From NCBI GenBank assembly GCA_035604595.1, contig DATNIE010000020.1, positions 71,016 to 135,015 of the forward strand: DNA of 64,000 nucleotides, given 5' to 3'. Made by a program: the position numbers and the translations under genes. The DNA is from CAIKZZ01 sp035604595 (lineage in GTDB: Bacteria; Pseudomonadota; Gammaproteobacteria; Steroidobacterales; Steroidobacteraceae). Below, piece after piece: positions 53,997 to 63,655 of the stretch. Position 1 is the first letter of the stretch; each line of letters begins with the position of its first letter. Below the pieces are notes generated by a model. That model made no database searches. It was not told where the DNA came from and worked only from the letters and a program-made list of their open reading frames with translations.

Positions 53997-55424
53997 ATGA
54001 GCGACAGCTACGACGTCATCGTCATTGGCGGAGGCCCCGCCGGCTATCCGGCCGCCATCCGGGCCGGCCAGCACGGCCTCACCGTCGCGTGTCTCGACGA
54101 GTGGCAGAACCTAGACGGCAGCCACGCCTTTGGCGGCACCTGTCTCAACGCCGGCTGCATTCCGTCGAAGGCACTACTCGAATCCTCGGAGCTCGTGCAC
54201 CGCGCGCGCGCGGAGTTCGCCACGCACGGCATCAGACTGGCGGGCGTCGAGATCGATGTCGCGCAGATGCAAAAGCGCAAGGCCGGCATCGTCAAGACAT
54301 CCTCGCAGGGCATCCTGACGCTCTTCAAGGCAGCGAAGGTCACTGGCCTGCCGGGCCACGGCCGGCTGCTGCCGGGCAGGCAGGTCGAGCACAGCGCGCC
54401 CGATGGTACCAAGACGGTGCTGCAGGCGAAGCACGTGGTCCTGGCGAGCGGCTCGACGCCGATGGCGCTCAACGGCGCGCCATTCGATGGCCAGCAGATC
54501 GTCGACAGCTGGGGCGCGCTCGAGTTCTCAGCGGTGCCCAGGCGCCTCGGGGTCATCGGCGCCGGAGTCATCGGCCTCGAGCTCGGCTCCGTCTGGCGCC
54601 GGCTCGGCGCCGAGGTCGTCATGCTCGAGGCGCTCGAGGCGTTCCTGCCGATGACGGACCAGCAGCTGGCCAGAGAAGCGCTGCGGAACCTGAAAAAGCA
54701 GGGCCTCGACATCCGGCTCGGCGCCAAGGTCACGGGCGCGGTCGTCAAGGACGGGACGGTCGACGTCAGTTTCATCGATGGCAAGGGTACGCAGTCGCTG
54801 ACAGTCGACAGGCTCGTGGTCGCGATCGGCCGGCGGCCGCAGACCGCGGGGTTGCTGGCCGACGGCACCGGCGTCACGCTCGACGAGCGGGGCTTCATCC
54901 GGGTCGACGACGAGTGCCGCACCGGCGCCGAGAACGTCTGGGCGGTCGGGGACTGCGTGCGCGGCCCGATGCTCGCGCACAAAGGCAAGGAAGAGGGCGT
55001 CATGGTCGCGGACCGGATCGCCGGCCAGCACGCCGAGGTCAACTACAAGACGATTCCGTCGGTCATCTACACCGCCCCGGAGATCGCCTGGGTGGGGCAA
55101 ACCGAGGAGCAGGTCAAGGTCAGCGGCCGGCCATACAAGACCGGCGTGTTCCCGTTCCTGGCGAGCGGCCGCGCCCGGGCGATGGAGTCGACGCAGGGCT
55201 TCGCCAAAGTCATCGCCGCGAGCGATGACGACGAGATTCTCGGCGTCCACATCATCGGTCCGCTGGCCGGAGAACTGATCGCGGAAGCCGTGCTGGCGAT
55301 GGAGTACTCGGCGAGCACCGAGGATCTGCAGCGGACGATACACGCCCATCCGACGCTGTCGGAGGCGCTGCACGAAGCCGCGCTCGCCGCCGACCGCAAG
55401 GCGATCGACATCCCCAACCGCTAG
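53997..55424 (+). CDS. lpdA: Dihydrolipoyl dehydrogenase (E3)
   Basis: LpdA reoxidises the lipoyl groups with NAD. The 475-residue protein has the FAD site GGGPAGYPAAIRAGQ, redox-active Cys49/Cys54 in GGTCLNAGCIPSK, the NAD site GAGVIGLELGSVWRRLG and the C-terminal His-Glu pair in HAHPTLSEALHEAAL. It lies 18 bp after sucB with a GAGGGTGAG ribosome site, completing sucA-sucB-lpdA. It converges with relA, overlapping it by four bases. Confidence 0.97.
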   Translation: MSDSYDVIVIGGGPAGYPAAIRAGQHGLTVACLDEWQNLDGSHAFGGTCLNAGCIPSKALLESSELVHRARAEFATHGIRLAGVEIDVAQMQKRKAGIVKTSSQGILTLFKAAKVTGLPGHGRLLPGRQVEHSAPDGTKTVLQAKHVVLASGSTPMALNGAPFDGQQIVDSWGALEFSAVPRRLGVIGAGVIGLELGSVWRRLGAEVVMLEALEAFLPMTDQQLAREALRNLKKQGLDIRLGAKVTGAVVKDGTVDVSFIDGKGTQSLTVDRLVVAIGRRPQTAGLLADGTGVTLDERGFIRVDDECRTGAENVWAVGDCVRGPMLAHKGKEEGVMVADRIAGQHAEVNYKTIPSVIYTAPEIAWVGQTEEQVKVSGRPYKTGVFPFLASGRARAMESTQGFAKVIAASDDDEILGVHIIGPLAGELIAEAVLAMEYSASTEDLQRTIHAHPTLSEALHEAALAADRKAIDIPNR

Positions 55425-57610
55425 CGACGATGCACGCGGATCACGTCCGGCAGGCCGGCGATCCGCGCGGCCACGGCCTCGAGCTCACCAAGGTCGTGAA
55501 CCTTCACGGCCAGCGTCATGTCGGCCGTTTTGTCCGCCTGGTTGGTCGCAGTCGTCATCCGGTCGATGCTGAGGCGGGCGTCGGCGACGATCCCGCTGAC
55601 GTCGCGCACCAGGCCGCGTCGGTCAAACGCCAGCACCGAGAACTCGACTGGATAGAGCCGGTCGCGGTCGCCACCCCAGTCGACTGGCAGCACGCGGTCT
55701 GGCTGCCTCGTCTGCATGCGCGCGAGGTTGCCGCAGGTGGCCCGGTGGATCGTGACGCCGCGGCCGAGTGTCACATAGCCGACGATCGGCTCCGGCGGGA
55801 CCGGCCGGCAGCAGCGTGCAAAATGCGACAGCAGATCGCCAACGCCCATCACGCGAATCCCGTGTGCCGCGACGGGTCCGACATCCGCGCCGGCCGGGCC
55901 GGCCGCCGCGGCCGGCAATCCGGGCTCGACCGCGCGGTCGCGCCGCTGCAGGGCCGCGGCGAGCTGCGCGGCCGACACATCCCCCGCCCCGAGGGCCACG
56001 TACAGCTGTGCGGCGCTCGCGAACCCAAGTTCGGCGGCGATCTCCGCCACCGCTGGTGCGACGCCGCGCCGGCCGAGCTCCCGCTCCAGGACCGCGCGGC
56101 CCGCGCGCGCGTGCTCCGCCTCATCGACATGGCGGAACCAGGCGCGCACTTTGGCGCGCGCTGACTTGCTCGCCAGGAACCCCAAGCTCTCGACCAGCCA
56201 GTCGCGACTTGGCTGCGGATCCTTGGCTGTGATGATCTCGATCGTCGCGCCGTTCTCCAGCCGGTGATCGAGCGGTACCATCCGGCCGTCGACGCGCGCC
56301 CCGCGACAGCGGTGACCCAGGCTCGTGTGGACGTGGTAGGCGAAGTCGAGCGGCGTCGCACCCGCCGGCAGCTCGACCACATCACCCTTCGGACTCAGCA
56401 CGTAGACGTGGTCCGCGAACAGCGCCGCGCCAACCTGGCCGAGCGGGTCGTCCTCGGCAGCCGCGCCCGGCGCGAGCAGCGCGCGCAGCTGCTCGACCTT
56501 CGCCTCGAAGCCGAGGTCGCGCCGACCGCCTTCCTTGTAGCGCCAGTGGGCCGCGACGCCGAGCTCGGCGCGGTCGTGCATCTCCTGAGTGCGGATCTGC
56601 ACCTCGACCGCCTTGCCGCCGGGCCCCAGAACTGCGGTGTGGATCGAGCGGTAGCCGTTGGACTTCGGGGTCGCAATGTAGTCGTCGAACTCCGCCGGCA
56701 CGTAGTCCCACAGCGAATGCACGACGCCGAGTGCCGCGTAGCAGTCGGCGACCGAGCCAACGAGAATTCGCACGGCCCGCACGTCGAATACCTGCTCGAA
56801 GGCGAGCCCTTTGCGGCGCATCTTCCGCCAGATGCTGAAGATGTGCTTCGGCCGCCCCTCGATCTGGGTCTTGACACCAGCGGCGGCGAGCGCGCCGCCG
56901 AGTAGCGCGCGAAACTCCGCGATGTAGCGCTCGCGGTCGCTGCGGCGCTCGTTGAGCGAGGCGGCGATCTGGCGATAGGCATCGGGCTCGAGGTAGCGAA
57001 AGGAGTAGTCCTCGAGCTCCCACTTCAGCACCGCAAGGCCGAGCCGGTTGGCGAGCGGGGCGTAAATGTCGCGCGTCTGCGCGGCGAGGCGACGGCACTC
57101 GGCCGCGTCCGCCTGGCGCGCCGCGCGCAGCAGCCACAGTTGCTCGGCCACCCGGGCAAGGACCAATCGGGGATCCGCGACCACCGCCAGCAGCATCTTG
57201 CGCAGCGTCTCGGCCTGTGCGGGCGGCAGGGGCCCGGCGGCCGCTGCGGCGGGGTCGAGGCGTCCGAGCCGCCCGAGCGCGCGTGCAAAGGCGAGCGCGT
57301 CAGGCGCGACCTTCGCCCCTACGCTGTCCGGATCGAGTGCGCCGCTCGCAACGAGGCTCGCGAGCGCCGTGCCTTCGATCGCCGCTGGCTCCGGATCGAA
57401 GTGCGCGACAATGCGGGCAACGCCGACGGCCCGCTCGAGTGCGGCGGATGCCGGCGCGGGCAACAGCGCTGCCAGCCGCTCGCCGGCCGCCCTGGCGGCC
57501 GCGGCGGCCAGCTGGTCATTGTCGAAAGTGGTTGTTTCCACTGTGGAAACGCGCCCGGCGGCGATGTCCTCGAGCGGCGATCCCGGTATCATACGCGGCG
57601 ATGACCCCAT
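55421..57610 (-). CDS. relA: GTP pyrophosphokinase RelA
   Basis: RelA makes (p)ppGpp on starved ribosomes. The predicted protein has about 729 residues from ATG 57610; ATG 57655 or 57592 are alternatives. The HD hydrolase domain is degenerate: around ARIVAHFDPEPAAIEGTALA no HD pair is seen, as in RelA proper. The synthetase domain has RPKHIFSIWRKM, VFDVRAVRILV and EFDDYIATPKSNGYRSIHTA (the E-x-DD form of RelA rather than SpoT), followed by TGS (LPAGATPLDFAYHVHTSLGHRC) and a C-terminal ACT domain (VEFSVLAFDRRGLVRDVSGIV). Divergent from ruvC. Confidence 0.94.
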   Translation of the reverse strand: MGSSPRMIPGSPLEDIAAGRVSTVETTTFDNDQLAAAAARAAGERLAALLPAPASAALERAVGVARIVAHFDPEPAAIEGTALASLVASGALDPDSVGAKVAPDALAFARALGRLGRLDPAAAAAGPLPPAQAETLRKMLLAVVADPRLVLARVAEQLWLLRAARQADAAECRRLAAQTRDIYAPLANRLGLAVLKWELEDYSFRYLEPDAYRQIAASLNERRSDRERYIAEFRALLGGALAAAGVKTQIEGRPKHIFSIWRKMRRKGLAFEQVFDVRAVRILVGSVADCYAALGVVHSLWDYVPAEFDDYIATPKSNGYRSIHTAVLGPGGKAVEVQIRTQEMHDRAELGVAAHWRYKEGGRRDLGFEAKVEQLRALLAPGAAAEDDPLGQVGAALFADHVYVLSPKGDVVELPAGATPLDFAYHVHTSLGHRCRGARVDGRMVPLDHRLENGATIEIITAKDPQPSRDWLVESLGFLASKSARAKVRAWFRHVDEAEHARAGRAVLERELGRRGVAPAVAEIAAELGFASAAQLYVALGAGDVSAAQLAAALQRRDRAVEPGLPAAAAGPAGADVGPVAAHGIRVMGVGDLLSHFARCCRPVPPEPIVGYVTLGRGVTIHRATCGNLARMQTRQPDRVLPVDWGGDRDRLYPVEFSVLAFDRRGLVRDVSGIVADARLSIDRMTTATNQADKTADMTLAVKVHDLGELEAVAARIAGLPDVIRVHRR

Positions 57611-57706
57611 TCGATCCAGAGACGCATGCGCCGCTTCACTTCCTGGCGCAGCCATAGGCCCGGTGCGCCGGCCAGCGCGCCGCGCCAGGCGGCCGCGCTG
57701 CCCGCC

Positions 57707-58210
57707 GTGCGGGTCCTCGGTCTCGATCCCGGCTCGCGGATCACGGGCTTTGGCATCGTCGACATCGGCGCGTCGGGGCCGACGTACGTCGCGAGCGGTG
57801 CGATCCGCGCTGGCACCGGGGATTTCACCCGCCGGCTGCAGGACATCTACGCCGGGGTCGCGGCTGTGGTCGCCGAGTACCGGCCCGCAGAGATCGCAAT
57901 CGAGCGCGTGTTCATTCACCGCAATCCGGACAGCGCCCTCAAGCTCGGGCAGGCGCGCGGCGCGGCATTGAGCGCAACCTTCGGCCACGACGCGCCGCTG
58001 TTCGAGTACACGCCACGCGAGGTCAAGCTCGGCGTCGTCGGCACCGGCGCCGCCGACAAGGAACAGGTGCAGCGGATGGTGACGGCGTTGCTCGGACTCG
58101 ACGGCCGGCTCGCACCCGATGCGGCCGATGCACTCGCGATCGCGCTGTGCCACGCACACGGCCGGTCGATGCGGCTCGCGCTGGCGGCCGCCGCGGACGG
58201 CGCCGCGTGA
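57707..58210 (+). CDS. ruvC: Holliday junction resolvase RuvC
   Basis: RuvC cuts Holliday junctions. I choose the GTG at 57707, giving the usual MRVLGLDPGSRITGFGIV start and 167 residues; an in-frame ATG at 57626 would add 27 residues (RRFTSWRSHRPGAP...) without family counterpart, and would nearly abut the divergent relA start. Catalytic acidic residues are in GLDPGS, AEIAIERVFIHRNP and the C-terminal PDAADALAIALCHAHG. Its stop overlaps the ruvA GTG (GTGA). Confidence 0.93.
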   Translation: MRVLGLDPGSRITGFGIVDIGASGPTYVASGAIRAGTGDFTRRLQDIYAGVAAVVAEYRPAEIAIERVFIHRNPDSALKLGQARGAALSATFGHDAPLFEYTPREVKLGVVGTGAADKEQVQRMVTALLGLDGRLAPDAADALAIALCHAHGRSMRLALAAAADGAA

Positions 58211-58800
58211 TCGGCTGGCTGCGCGGACGGCTGGCCGCCAAGCACCCACCGGTGCTGGTGGTCGACGTCAACGGTGTCGGCTATGAGTGCGAGGCGCCAA
58301 TGTCGACGTTCTACGCATTGCCGGAGACCGGCGCCGACGTGACGCTGCGTACGCACCTCGTGGTCCGCGAGGACGCTCATTCGCTGTATGCGTTCGGGAC
58401 AGACGAGGAGCGGCGGCTGTTCCGCAGCCTGCTGAAGGTTGGCGGCATCGGCCCGAAGATCGCGCTCGGAATACTGTCCGGCATCAGCGTCGATGCGTTC
58501 ATGGTATGCATCGAGTCGCAGGATCCGGACCCGCTGGTCCGGGTTCCTGGCGTCGGGCGCAAAACCGCCGAGCGGCTGCTGATCGAGATGCGCGACCGGG
58601 TCAAGGAACTCGCCGGAGCGCGGGCAGCGCTGCCGCCGGCGGTCGGGCGGGCCGCCGCCGCGCAGCACGAGGCCTACAGCGCACTGGTCGCGCTCGGCTA
58701 CCGTCCGGTCGAGATTACCCGACTGCTGCGGGTCGTTGCGGACGAGGAGGCGAGCACCGAGGAGCTGATCCGACGGGCGCTGAAGGCGGCGGCTGGCTGA
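58207..58800 (+). CDS. ruvA: Holliday junction branch migration protein RuvA
   Basis: RuvA binds the four-way junction and loads RuvB. The 197-residue protein begins with GTG (MIGWLRGRLAAKHPPVLVVDVNGVGYECE), has an OB-fold domain, two helix-hairpin-helix motifs (LLKVGGIGPKIALGIL and RVPGVGRKTAERLLIEM) and domain III (EAYSALVALGYRP...STEELIRRALKAAAG) that contacts RuvB. It is coupled to ruvC and is 22 bp before ruvB. Confidence 0.97.
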   Translation: MIGWLRGRLAAKHPPVLVVDVNGVGYECEAPMSTFYALPETGADVTLRTHLVVREDAHSLYAFGTDEERRLFRSLLKVGGIGPKIALGILSGISVDAFMVCIESQDPDPLVRVPGVGRKTAERLLIEMRDRVKELAGARAALPPAVGRAAAAQHEAYSALVALGYRPVEITRLLRVVADEEASTEELIRRALKAAAG

Positions 58801-58822
58801 TGCGCACTGGGAGCGAGGCACA

Positions 58823-59866
58823 ATGATCGAACCGGATCGCGTGGTCGCGGCGGGTGGCGGGCGCGAGGACGAATCCCTCGACCGCGCGGTGCGCCCGAAG
58901 GTGCTCGCCGACTACATCGGTCAGCCCGCGGTCAAGAGCCAGATGCAGGTGTTCATCGAGGCCGCCCGCCGTCGCGCCGAGGCACTCGATCACCTGCTGA
59001 TCTTCGGCCCGCCGGGCCTCGGCAAGACGACGCTCGCCCACATCGTCGCCAACGAGCTGGGAGTCGGGCTCAAGCAGACGTCAGGCCCGGTGCTCGAGCG
59101 CCCGGGTGACCTGGCCGCGATCCTGACGAACCTGCAGCCGCGCGACGTGCTGTTCGTCGATGAAATCCACCGGCTGAGCCCGATCGTCGAGGAGATCCTC
59201 TATCCGGCGATGGAAGACTTCCAGCTCGACATCATGATCGGCGAGGGCCCCGCGGCGCGCTCGATCAAGCTCGAGCTGCCGCCGTTCACGCTGGTCGGCG
59301 CCACGACGCGCGCCGGGCTGATGACCTCGCCGCTGCGGGACCGCTTCGGCATCGTGCAGCGTCTCGAGTTCTACTCGGGCGAGGAGCTGACACGGATCGT
59401 GACGCGCTCGGCCGCGATCCTCGGCCTCGAGCTGGACGCCGCCGGCGCGGCGCGCATCGCCGAACGCTCGCGGGGCACGCCGCGCATCGCCAACCGGCTG
59501 CTGCGGCGCGCGCGCGACTACGCCGAGGTGCGCGCCGACGGGCGGATCACCGACCAGGTGGCGGGCGCGGCGCTCGACATGCTCGACGTCGACCGCCAGG
59601 GCTTTGACGTGATGGACCGGCGGCTGCTGCTGACGATCATCGAGAAGTTCGCCGGCGGCCCGGTCGGCATCGACAACCTCGCGGCGGCCATTGGCGAGGA
59701 GCGCGACACGATCGAGGACGTGCTCGAGCCGTTCCTGATCCAGCAGGGGTTCCTGATGCGCACCGCCCGCGGGCGCATCGCGACGCCGTCGGCATACCTG
59801 CATTTCGGGCTGGCGCCGCCGGTTGCACAGCCATCATCGCTGCCGCTGTTCCGCGAGGACGGCTGA
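58823..59866 (+). CDS. ruvB: Holliday junction branch migration helicase RuvB
   Basis: RuvB is the AAA+ motor that drives branch migration. The 347-residue protein has DRAVRPKVLADYIGQ at the N-terminus, Walker A GPPGLGKTTLAHIVANE, Walker B VLFVDEIHRLSP, sensor I TLVGATTRAG, and the arginine-finger region SPLRDRFGI, then a C-terminal winged helix (EPFLIQQGFLMRTARGR). ybgC follows one base after its stop. Confidence 0.98.
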   Translation: MIEPDRVVAAGGGREDESLDRAVRPKVLADYIGQPAVKSQMQVFIEAARRRAEALDHLLIFGPPGLGKTTLAHIVANELGVGLKQTSGPVLERPGDLAAILTNLQPRDVLFVDEIHRLSPIVEEILYPAMEDFQLDIMIGEGPAARSIKLELPPFTLVGATTRAGLMTSPLRDRFGIVQRLEFYSGEELTRIVTRSAAILGLELDAAGAARIAERSRGTPRIANRLLRRARDYAEVRADGRITDQVAGAALDMLDVDRQGFDVMDRRLLLTIIEKFAGGPVGIDNLAAAIGEERDTIEDVLEPFLIQQGFLMRTARGRIATPSAYLHFGLAPPVAQPSSLPLFREDG

Positions 59867-59867
59867 G

Positions 59868-60266
59868 GTGGCGGCGCGCTTCGAATGGCCGGTGCGCGTG
59901 TACTGGGAAGACACCGACGCCGGTGGCATCGTCTATCACGCCTCCTACCTCGAATTCCTCGAGCGGGCCCGCACCGAGTGGCTGCGCGCCCTCGGCATCG
60001 ACCAGCGGGCGCTGCGGGCCACGGAACGATTGCAGTTTGCGGTGGTCGATATGCAGATCGAGTGGCGGCGGGCGGCGCGCTACGACGATCTTCTGACCGT
60101 GACCGCGCAGATGGCCGAGCGCGGCCGCGCGACGCTTAAGTTTGCGCAGACTGTGCTGCGCGGGGCTGAGCTGCTGCTGTCGGCGACCGTCAGGGTCGCC
60201 GCCATCGACGCCGAGAGCCTGCGGCCGCGCCGTCTGCCCTTGGAATTGCTGAACTCCTTCGAATGA
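59868..60266 (+). CDS. ybgC: Acyl-CoA thioesterase YbgC (tol-pal system associated)
   Basis: A hotdog-fold 4HBT thioesterase that heads the tol-pal operon. The 132-residue protein starts with GTG 59868 and has the active-site motif DTDAGGIVYHASYLEFLE with catalytic Asp17. Its role in the Tol system is unclear; it hydrolyses short acyl-CoAs in vitro in other species. Its stop overlaps the tolQ start (ATGA). Confidence 0.95.
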   Translation: MAARFEWPVRVYWEDTDAGGIVYHASYLEFLERARTEWLRALGIDQRALRATERLQFAVVDMQIEWRRAARYDDLLTVTAQMAERGRATLKFAQTVLRGAELLLSATVRVAAIDAESLRPRRLPLELLNSFE

Positions 60267-60958
60267 ACTCGACGATCATCGACCAGTCCTTCGTTCGTCT
60301 GATCGTCGAGGCGAGCCTGGTCGTGCAGATCGTGCTCGCCGTACTGCTCGGCGCCTCGGTCGTGTCGTGGGCGGTCATCCTGCGCAAACGCCGCGCGCTG
60401 GCGGCGACCCGGGCCGCTGCTGAATCCTTCGAGACCGCGTTCTGGTCCGGCGGCGACCTGGGCGCGCTGTACCGCTCGATCGAGGGCCGCCAAGGGCCGG
60501 CGTCGGGCATGGAGAGCATCTTCGAATTCGGGTTCCGCGAGTTCACGCGCCTGCGCAAGCAAGGTTCGATCGATGCGTCGCAGCTGATGGAAGGGGCACG
60601 GCGCGCGATGAAGGTGGCGCAGTTGCGCGAAATCGACCGACTTGAGAGCAACCTCGAGATGCTGGCCACGATCGGCTCGATCAGCCCGTACGTCGGCCTG
60701 TTCGGCACCGTGTGGGGCATCATGCACGCGTTTCGCGGGCTCGCGAACGTGCAGCAGGCGACGCTGCAGATGGTCGCGCCGGGCATCGCCGAGGCCCTGA
60801 TCGCCACCGCCATCGGGCTGTTCGCCGCCATTCCGGCGGTGGTCGCGTTCAACCGCTTCTCCGACCAGGTGAACCGGCTCGAACTGCGGTTCGACACGTT
60901 CATGGAAGAGTTCTCGACGATCCTGCAGCGCCACGCGACGGCGCCCCGCGGCGGCTGA
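60263..60958 (+). CDS. tolQ: Tol-Pal system protein TolQ
   Basis: TolQ is the MotA/ExbB-like subunit of the proton-driven TolQR motor. The 231-residue protein has a first helix at about 13-37 (VEASLVVQIVLAVLLGASVVSW) and two later helices (MLATIGSISPYVGLFGTVWGIMHAF and GIAEALIATAIGLFAAIPAVVAF) that carry the conserved GTVWGIM and AIPAVVA segments. tolR follows after one base. Confidence 0.97.
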   Translation: MNSTIIDQSFVRLIVEASLVVQIVLAVLLGASVVSWAVILRKRRALAATRAAAESFETAFWSGGDLGALYRSIEGRQGPASGMESIFEFGFREFTRLRKQGSIDASQLMEGARRAMKVAQLREIDRLESNLEMLATIGSISPYVGLFGTVWGIMHAFRGLANVQQATLQMVAPGIAEALIATAIGLFAAIPAVVAFNRFSDQVNRLELRFDTFMEEFSTILQRHATAPRGG

Positions 60959-60959
60959 C

Positions 60960-61409
60960 ATGCCCGCCACCGGCAAGCGCGGGCGACGCCTGATGGGCGA
61001 GATCAACGTCGTGCCGTACATCGACGTGATGCTGGTGCTGCTGATCATCTTCATGGTGACCGCACCGTTGCTGACGCAGGGCGTCCAGGTCGACCTGCCG
61101 AAAGCTGCGGCGACGCCGCTGACCGAGCAGACCCACGCGCCGCTCGTCGTCAGCATCGACCGTCACGGCCGGCTGTACGTCAACGTCGGCGAGGCCAAGC
61201 AGCGCCCGGTGGACGAGCAGACGCTGGCTACCTCGGTGCGTACTGTGCTCGGCCGCGCGGCCGACACGCCGGTACTGCTCAAGGCCGATCAGAGCGTGCC
61301 GTACGGCCGCGTGATCCGGGCGATGGTGTTGCTGCAGCAAGCGGGCGCGCCGCGCGTCGGTTTTCTGACCGACCCGCTGCCACCGGCCCCGACGACGGTC
61401 AGCCCCTGA
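60960..61409 (+). CDS. tolR: Tol-Pal system protein TolR
   Basis: TolR is the MotB/ExbD-like partner that gates the proton channel and binds peptidoglycan. The 149-residue protein has one helix NVVPYIDVMLVLLIIFMVTAP with the essential Asp22, and a periplasmic domain (VQVDLPKAAATPL, VLLKADQSVPYGRVIRAMVLLQQAG). Confidence 0.97.
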   Translation: MPATGKRGRRLMGEINVVPYIDVMLVLLIIFMVTAPLLTQGVQVDLPKAAATPLTEQTHAPLVVSIDRHGRLYVNVGEAKQRPVDEQTLATSVRTVLGRAADTPVLLKADQSVPYGRVIRAMVLLQQAGAPRVGFLTDPLPPAPTTVSP

Positions 61410-61420
61410 GGCCGGGGCCA

Positions 61421-62257
61421 ATGAACCCGTTCCTCAAAGAGCACGCCGGTCCGCTGCTGAGGTCGGCCACTCTCCATCTGGCGCTCGCGGTGGCGGTGGT
61501 GGCGGTGGCGCTGTGGACGGTGACGCCGCGCGTGAGCCCGCCGGCCGCGATTGATGCCTACGTCGCGAAGCTCCCCGCCCCACGGGCCGCGCCGCAACCG
61601 GTTCCGGCGCCGACCGTCGTGCCGGCGCCGCCGACGGCACCCGTGACCGAGCCGGCGCCTGCCCCGAATCTGGCGGCGGACAGGGAGCGGGAAGCGGCGG
61701 AGGCCGCCGCGCGCGCGCATCACGATGAAGAGTTGCGACTTGCCGCAGCACGCGCCGCCGAGGCGGCGCTGAAGGCCAAGGCCGACGCCGAGCGACGCGC
61801 GGCGGAGGCGGCGGCGGCAGTCGAGGCGCAGCGGCGCGAGGCTGCGGCTGCAGTGGCGCGTCGCCAGGCGGAGGAGGCGAAACGCAAGGCGGACGCCGAA
61901 GCCGCGCAGCGTGCCGCGCAGGAGTCGGATCTTGCCAAGCGGCTTGCGGCCGAGGAGCACCGGATCGGCGCGGAGAACTCCGGACTGCTCGCGCGCTATA
62001 TCAGCGACATCGAGGCGCGCGTCGAGCGCGCGTGGAACCGGCCGCCGACTGCGCGCCACGGCCTCAAATGCACGGTGTACGTAACCCAGGTGCCCGGCGG
62101 CACCGTCACCAACGTGCGCCTCGGCGACTGCAACGGCGATGCCGCCGTCCAGCAATCGCTCACGCTCGCCGTATACCGGGCTTCGCCGCTGCCGGCGCCT
62201 CCCGATCCGAGCCTGTTCGAACGTAACCTGAACCTGGTGTTTGAGCCCAATGACTGA
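61421..62257 (+). CDS. tolA: Tol-Pal system protein TolA
   Basis: TolA spans the periplasm and links the TolQR motor to TolB and Pal. The 278-residue protein has an N-terminal membrane helix (SATLHLALAVAVVAVALWTV), a Pro-rich stretch, a long Ala/Glu/Lys/Arg-rich helix (about residues 85-175) and a C-terminal domain with RVERAWNRPPTARHGLKCTVYVTQVPGG and CNGDAAVQQSLTLAVYRASPLP. It is short compared with E. coli TolA (421 residues). Confidence 0.94.
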   Translation: MNPFLKEHAGPLLRSATLHLALAVAVVAVALWTVTPRVSPPAAIDAYVAKLPAPRAAPQPVPAPTVVPAPPTAPVTEPAPAPNLAADREREAAEAAARAHHDEELRLAAARAAEAALKAKADAERRAAEAAAAVEAQRREAAAAVARRQAEEAKRKADAEAAQRAAQESDLAKRLAAEEHRIGAENSGLLARYISDIEARVERAWNRPPTARHGLKCTVYVTQVPGGTVTNVRLGDCNGDAAVQQSLTLAVYRASPLPAPPDPSLFERNLNLVFEPND

Positions 62258-63560
62258 TCCACGCCGATTTCTTGCCTTGCTGGGGCTGCTCGCCGGCCTC
62301 GGCCCGTGCGCAGCGCCGGCGAGCGCGCAGCTCACGGTGCAAATCACGCGCGGCGTCACCACGCCGATTCCCGTCGCCATCGTGCCGTTCGGCGCCGAGA
62401 ACCTGGTGCCAGTCGATGTCGCCGCGGTGATCGATGCCGACCTTGCCCGCAGCGGGCGTTTCCAAGGCCTGCCGCGGACCAGCATGCTGCAACACCCGAC
62501 GAGTGCCATCGGGCTCGACCTCGCGCAGTGGCGGCTGCTGAAGACCGATTTCATCGTGATCGGGCGGGTCGCGCCGGCCAGCGGCAGCTATCGGGTCGAG
62601 TTCGAGCTCTACAACGTCGTCACCGGCGAACGGCTGCTCGGCTACGGCGTGCCGGCTGCGGCCGACGGCCTGAGGCTCGCGGCGCACCGCGCAGCCGACC
62701 TGATCTACGAGAAGATCCTCGGCGTCCCCGGAGCGTTCGCGACCCGTATTGCCTACGTCAACGTGCAGGGACCGATCGGCGCGCGGCGCTGGCGCCTCGT
62801 GATCGCCGACGCCGACGGCGAGAACGCTCAGGTCGTGCTCGAGTCCCGGCAGCCGATCATGTCGCCGGCCTGGTCTCCCGACGGCGCACGGCTTGCCTAC
62901 GTGTCATTCGAGGGGCAGATGTCCGCGATCTACGTGCAGACGCTGGCCACCGGCGCGCGCGAGCGGGTCTCGGCCCGCGCCGGAATCAACGGCGCGCCCG
63001 CGTTCTCGCCGGACGGGCGCCGGCTGGCTCTCGCGTTGTCGCAGGCTGACGGCAACGTCGACGTGTTCGTGCTCGACCTCGCAACTCACAGCATGCTGCG
63101 CATCACGGATGATCCGGCGATCGACACCGAGCCCAATTGGGCGCCCGACGGGTTGAGCCTCTTCTTTACCTCGGACCGCGCCGGGCGACCGCAGGTTTAC
63201 CGCATCACGCTCGCACCCGGCGAGCGGCCGAAGCGCGTCACGTTCGAAGGCTCCTACAACGCCCGGCCGCGCGTTTCGCCGGACGGCACGCAGATTGCTG
63301 TCGTGACGCTCGACCAGGGCGCGTACCGGATCGCGGCCGTCGATCTCGCGACTGGCCGCTCGCGCGTGCTCTCCAATGGTCACCTGGATGAAGGACCGAG
63401 CTTCGCGCCGAACGGCCAGATCGTGCTTTACGCAGCGCGCGAGGCCGGCCGCGGCGTACTCGCGACGGTCGCGGTCGATGGCAGCGTCACCAGCCGAATC
63501 AGCGCGGCGGACGGCGATGTCCGCGAGCCTGCCTGGTCGCCGCGGATCGGATCCCCGTGA
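62250..63560 (+). CDS. tolB: Tol-Pal system periplasmic beta-propeller protein TolB
   Basis: TolB binds Pal and TolA in the periplasm. The 436-residue protein starts at ATG 62250, overlapping tolA by eight bases (TTG 62241 is also in frame), and has a signal peptide (FLALLGLLAGLGPCAAPASA). A N-terminal alpha/beta domain is followed by a six-bladed propeller with repeated SPAWSPDGARLAYVS-type blades (PAFSPDGRRLAL, PNWAPDGLSLFFTSDRAG, PRVSPDGTQIA). Confidence 0.97.
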   Translation: MTDPRRFLALLGLLAGLGPCAAPASAQLTVQITRGVTTPIPVAIVPFGAENLVPVDVAAVIDADLARSGRFQGLPRTSMLQHPTSAIGLDLAQWRLLKTDFIVIGRVAPASGSYRVEFELYNVVTGERLLGYGVPAAADGLRLAAHRAADLIYEKILGVPGAFATRIAYVNVQGPIGARRWRLVIADADGENAQVVLESRQPIMSPAWSPDGARLAYVSFEGQMSAIYVQTLATGARERVSARAGINGAPAFSPDGRRLALALSQADGNVDVFVLDLATHSMLRITDDPAIDTEPNWAPDGLSLFFTSDRAGRPQVYRITLAPGERPKRVTFEGSYNARPRVSPDGTQIAVVTLDQGAYRIAAVDLATGRSRVLSNGHLDEGPSFAPNGQIVLYAAREAGRGVLATVAVDGSVTSRISAADGDVREPAWSPRIGSP

Positions 63561-63655
63561 CAACCTCACGGCAGGCCCGGGGCTGTGGCAAAATCATCGC
63601 TCGACGCGCGCACGAGGATGTCAGCCTAAATGTCTTTCTATCAAGGAGTTAGCGA

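Noticed and set aside
57611..58249. Extension of relA by about 213 codons upstream, antisense to ruvC
   Set aside because: The extra residues have no RelA counterpart, and ruvC with its catalytic acidic residues is clear on the opposite strand.
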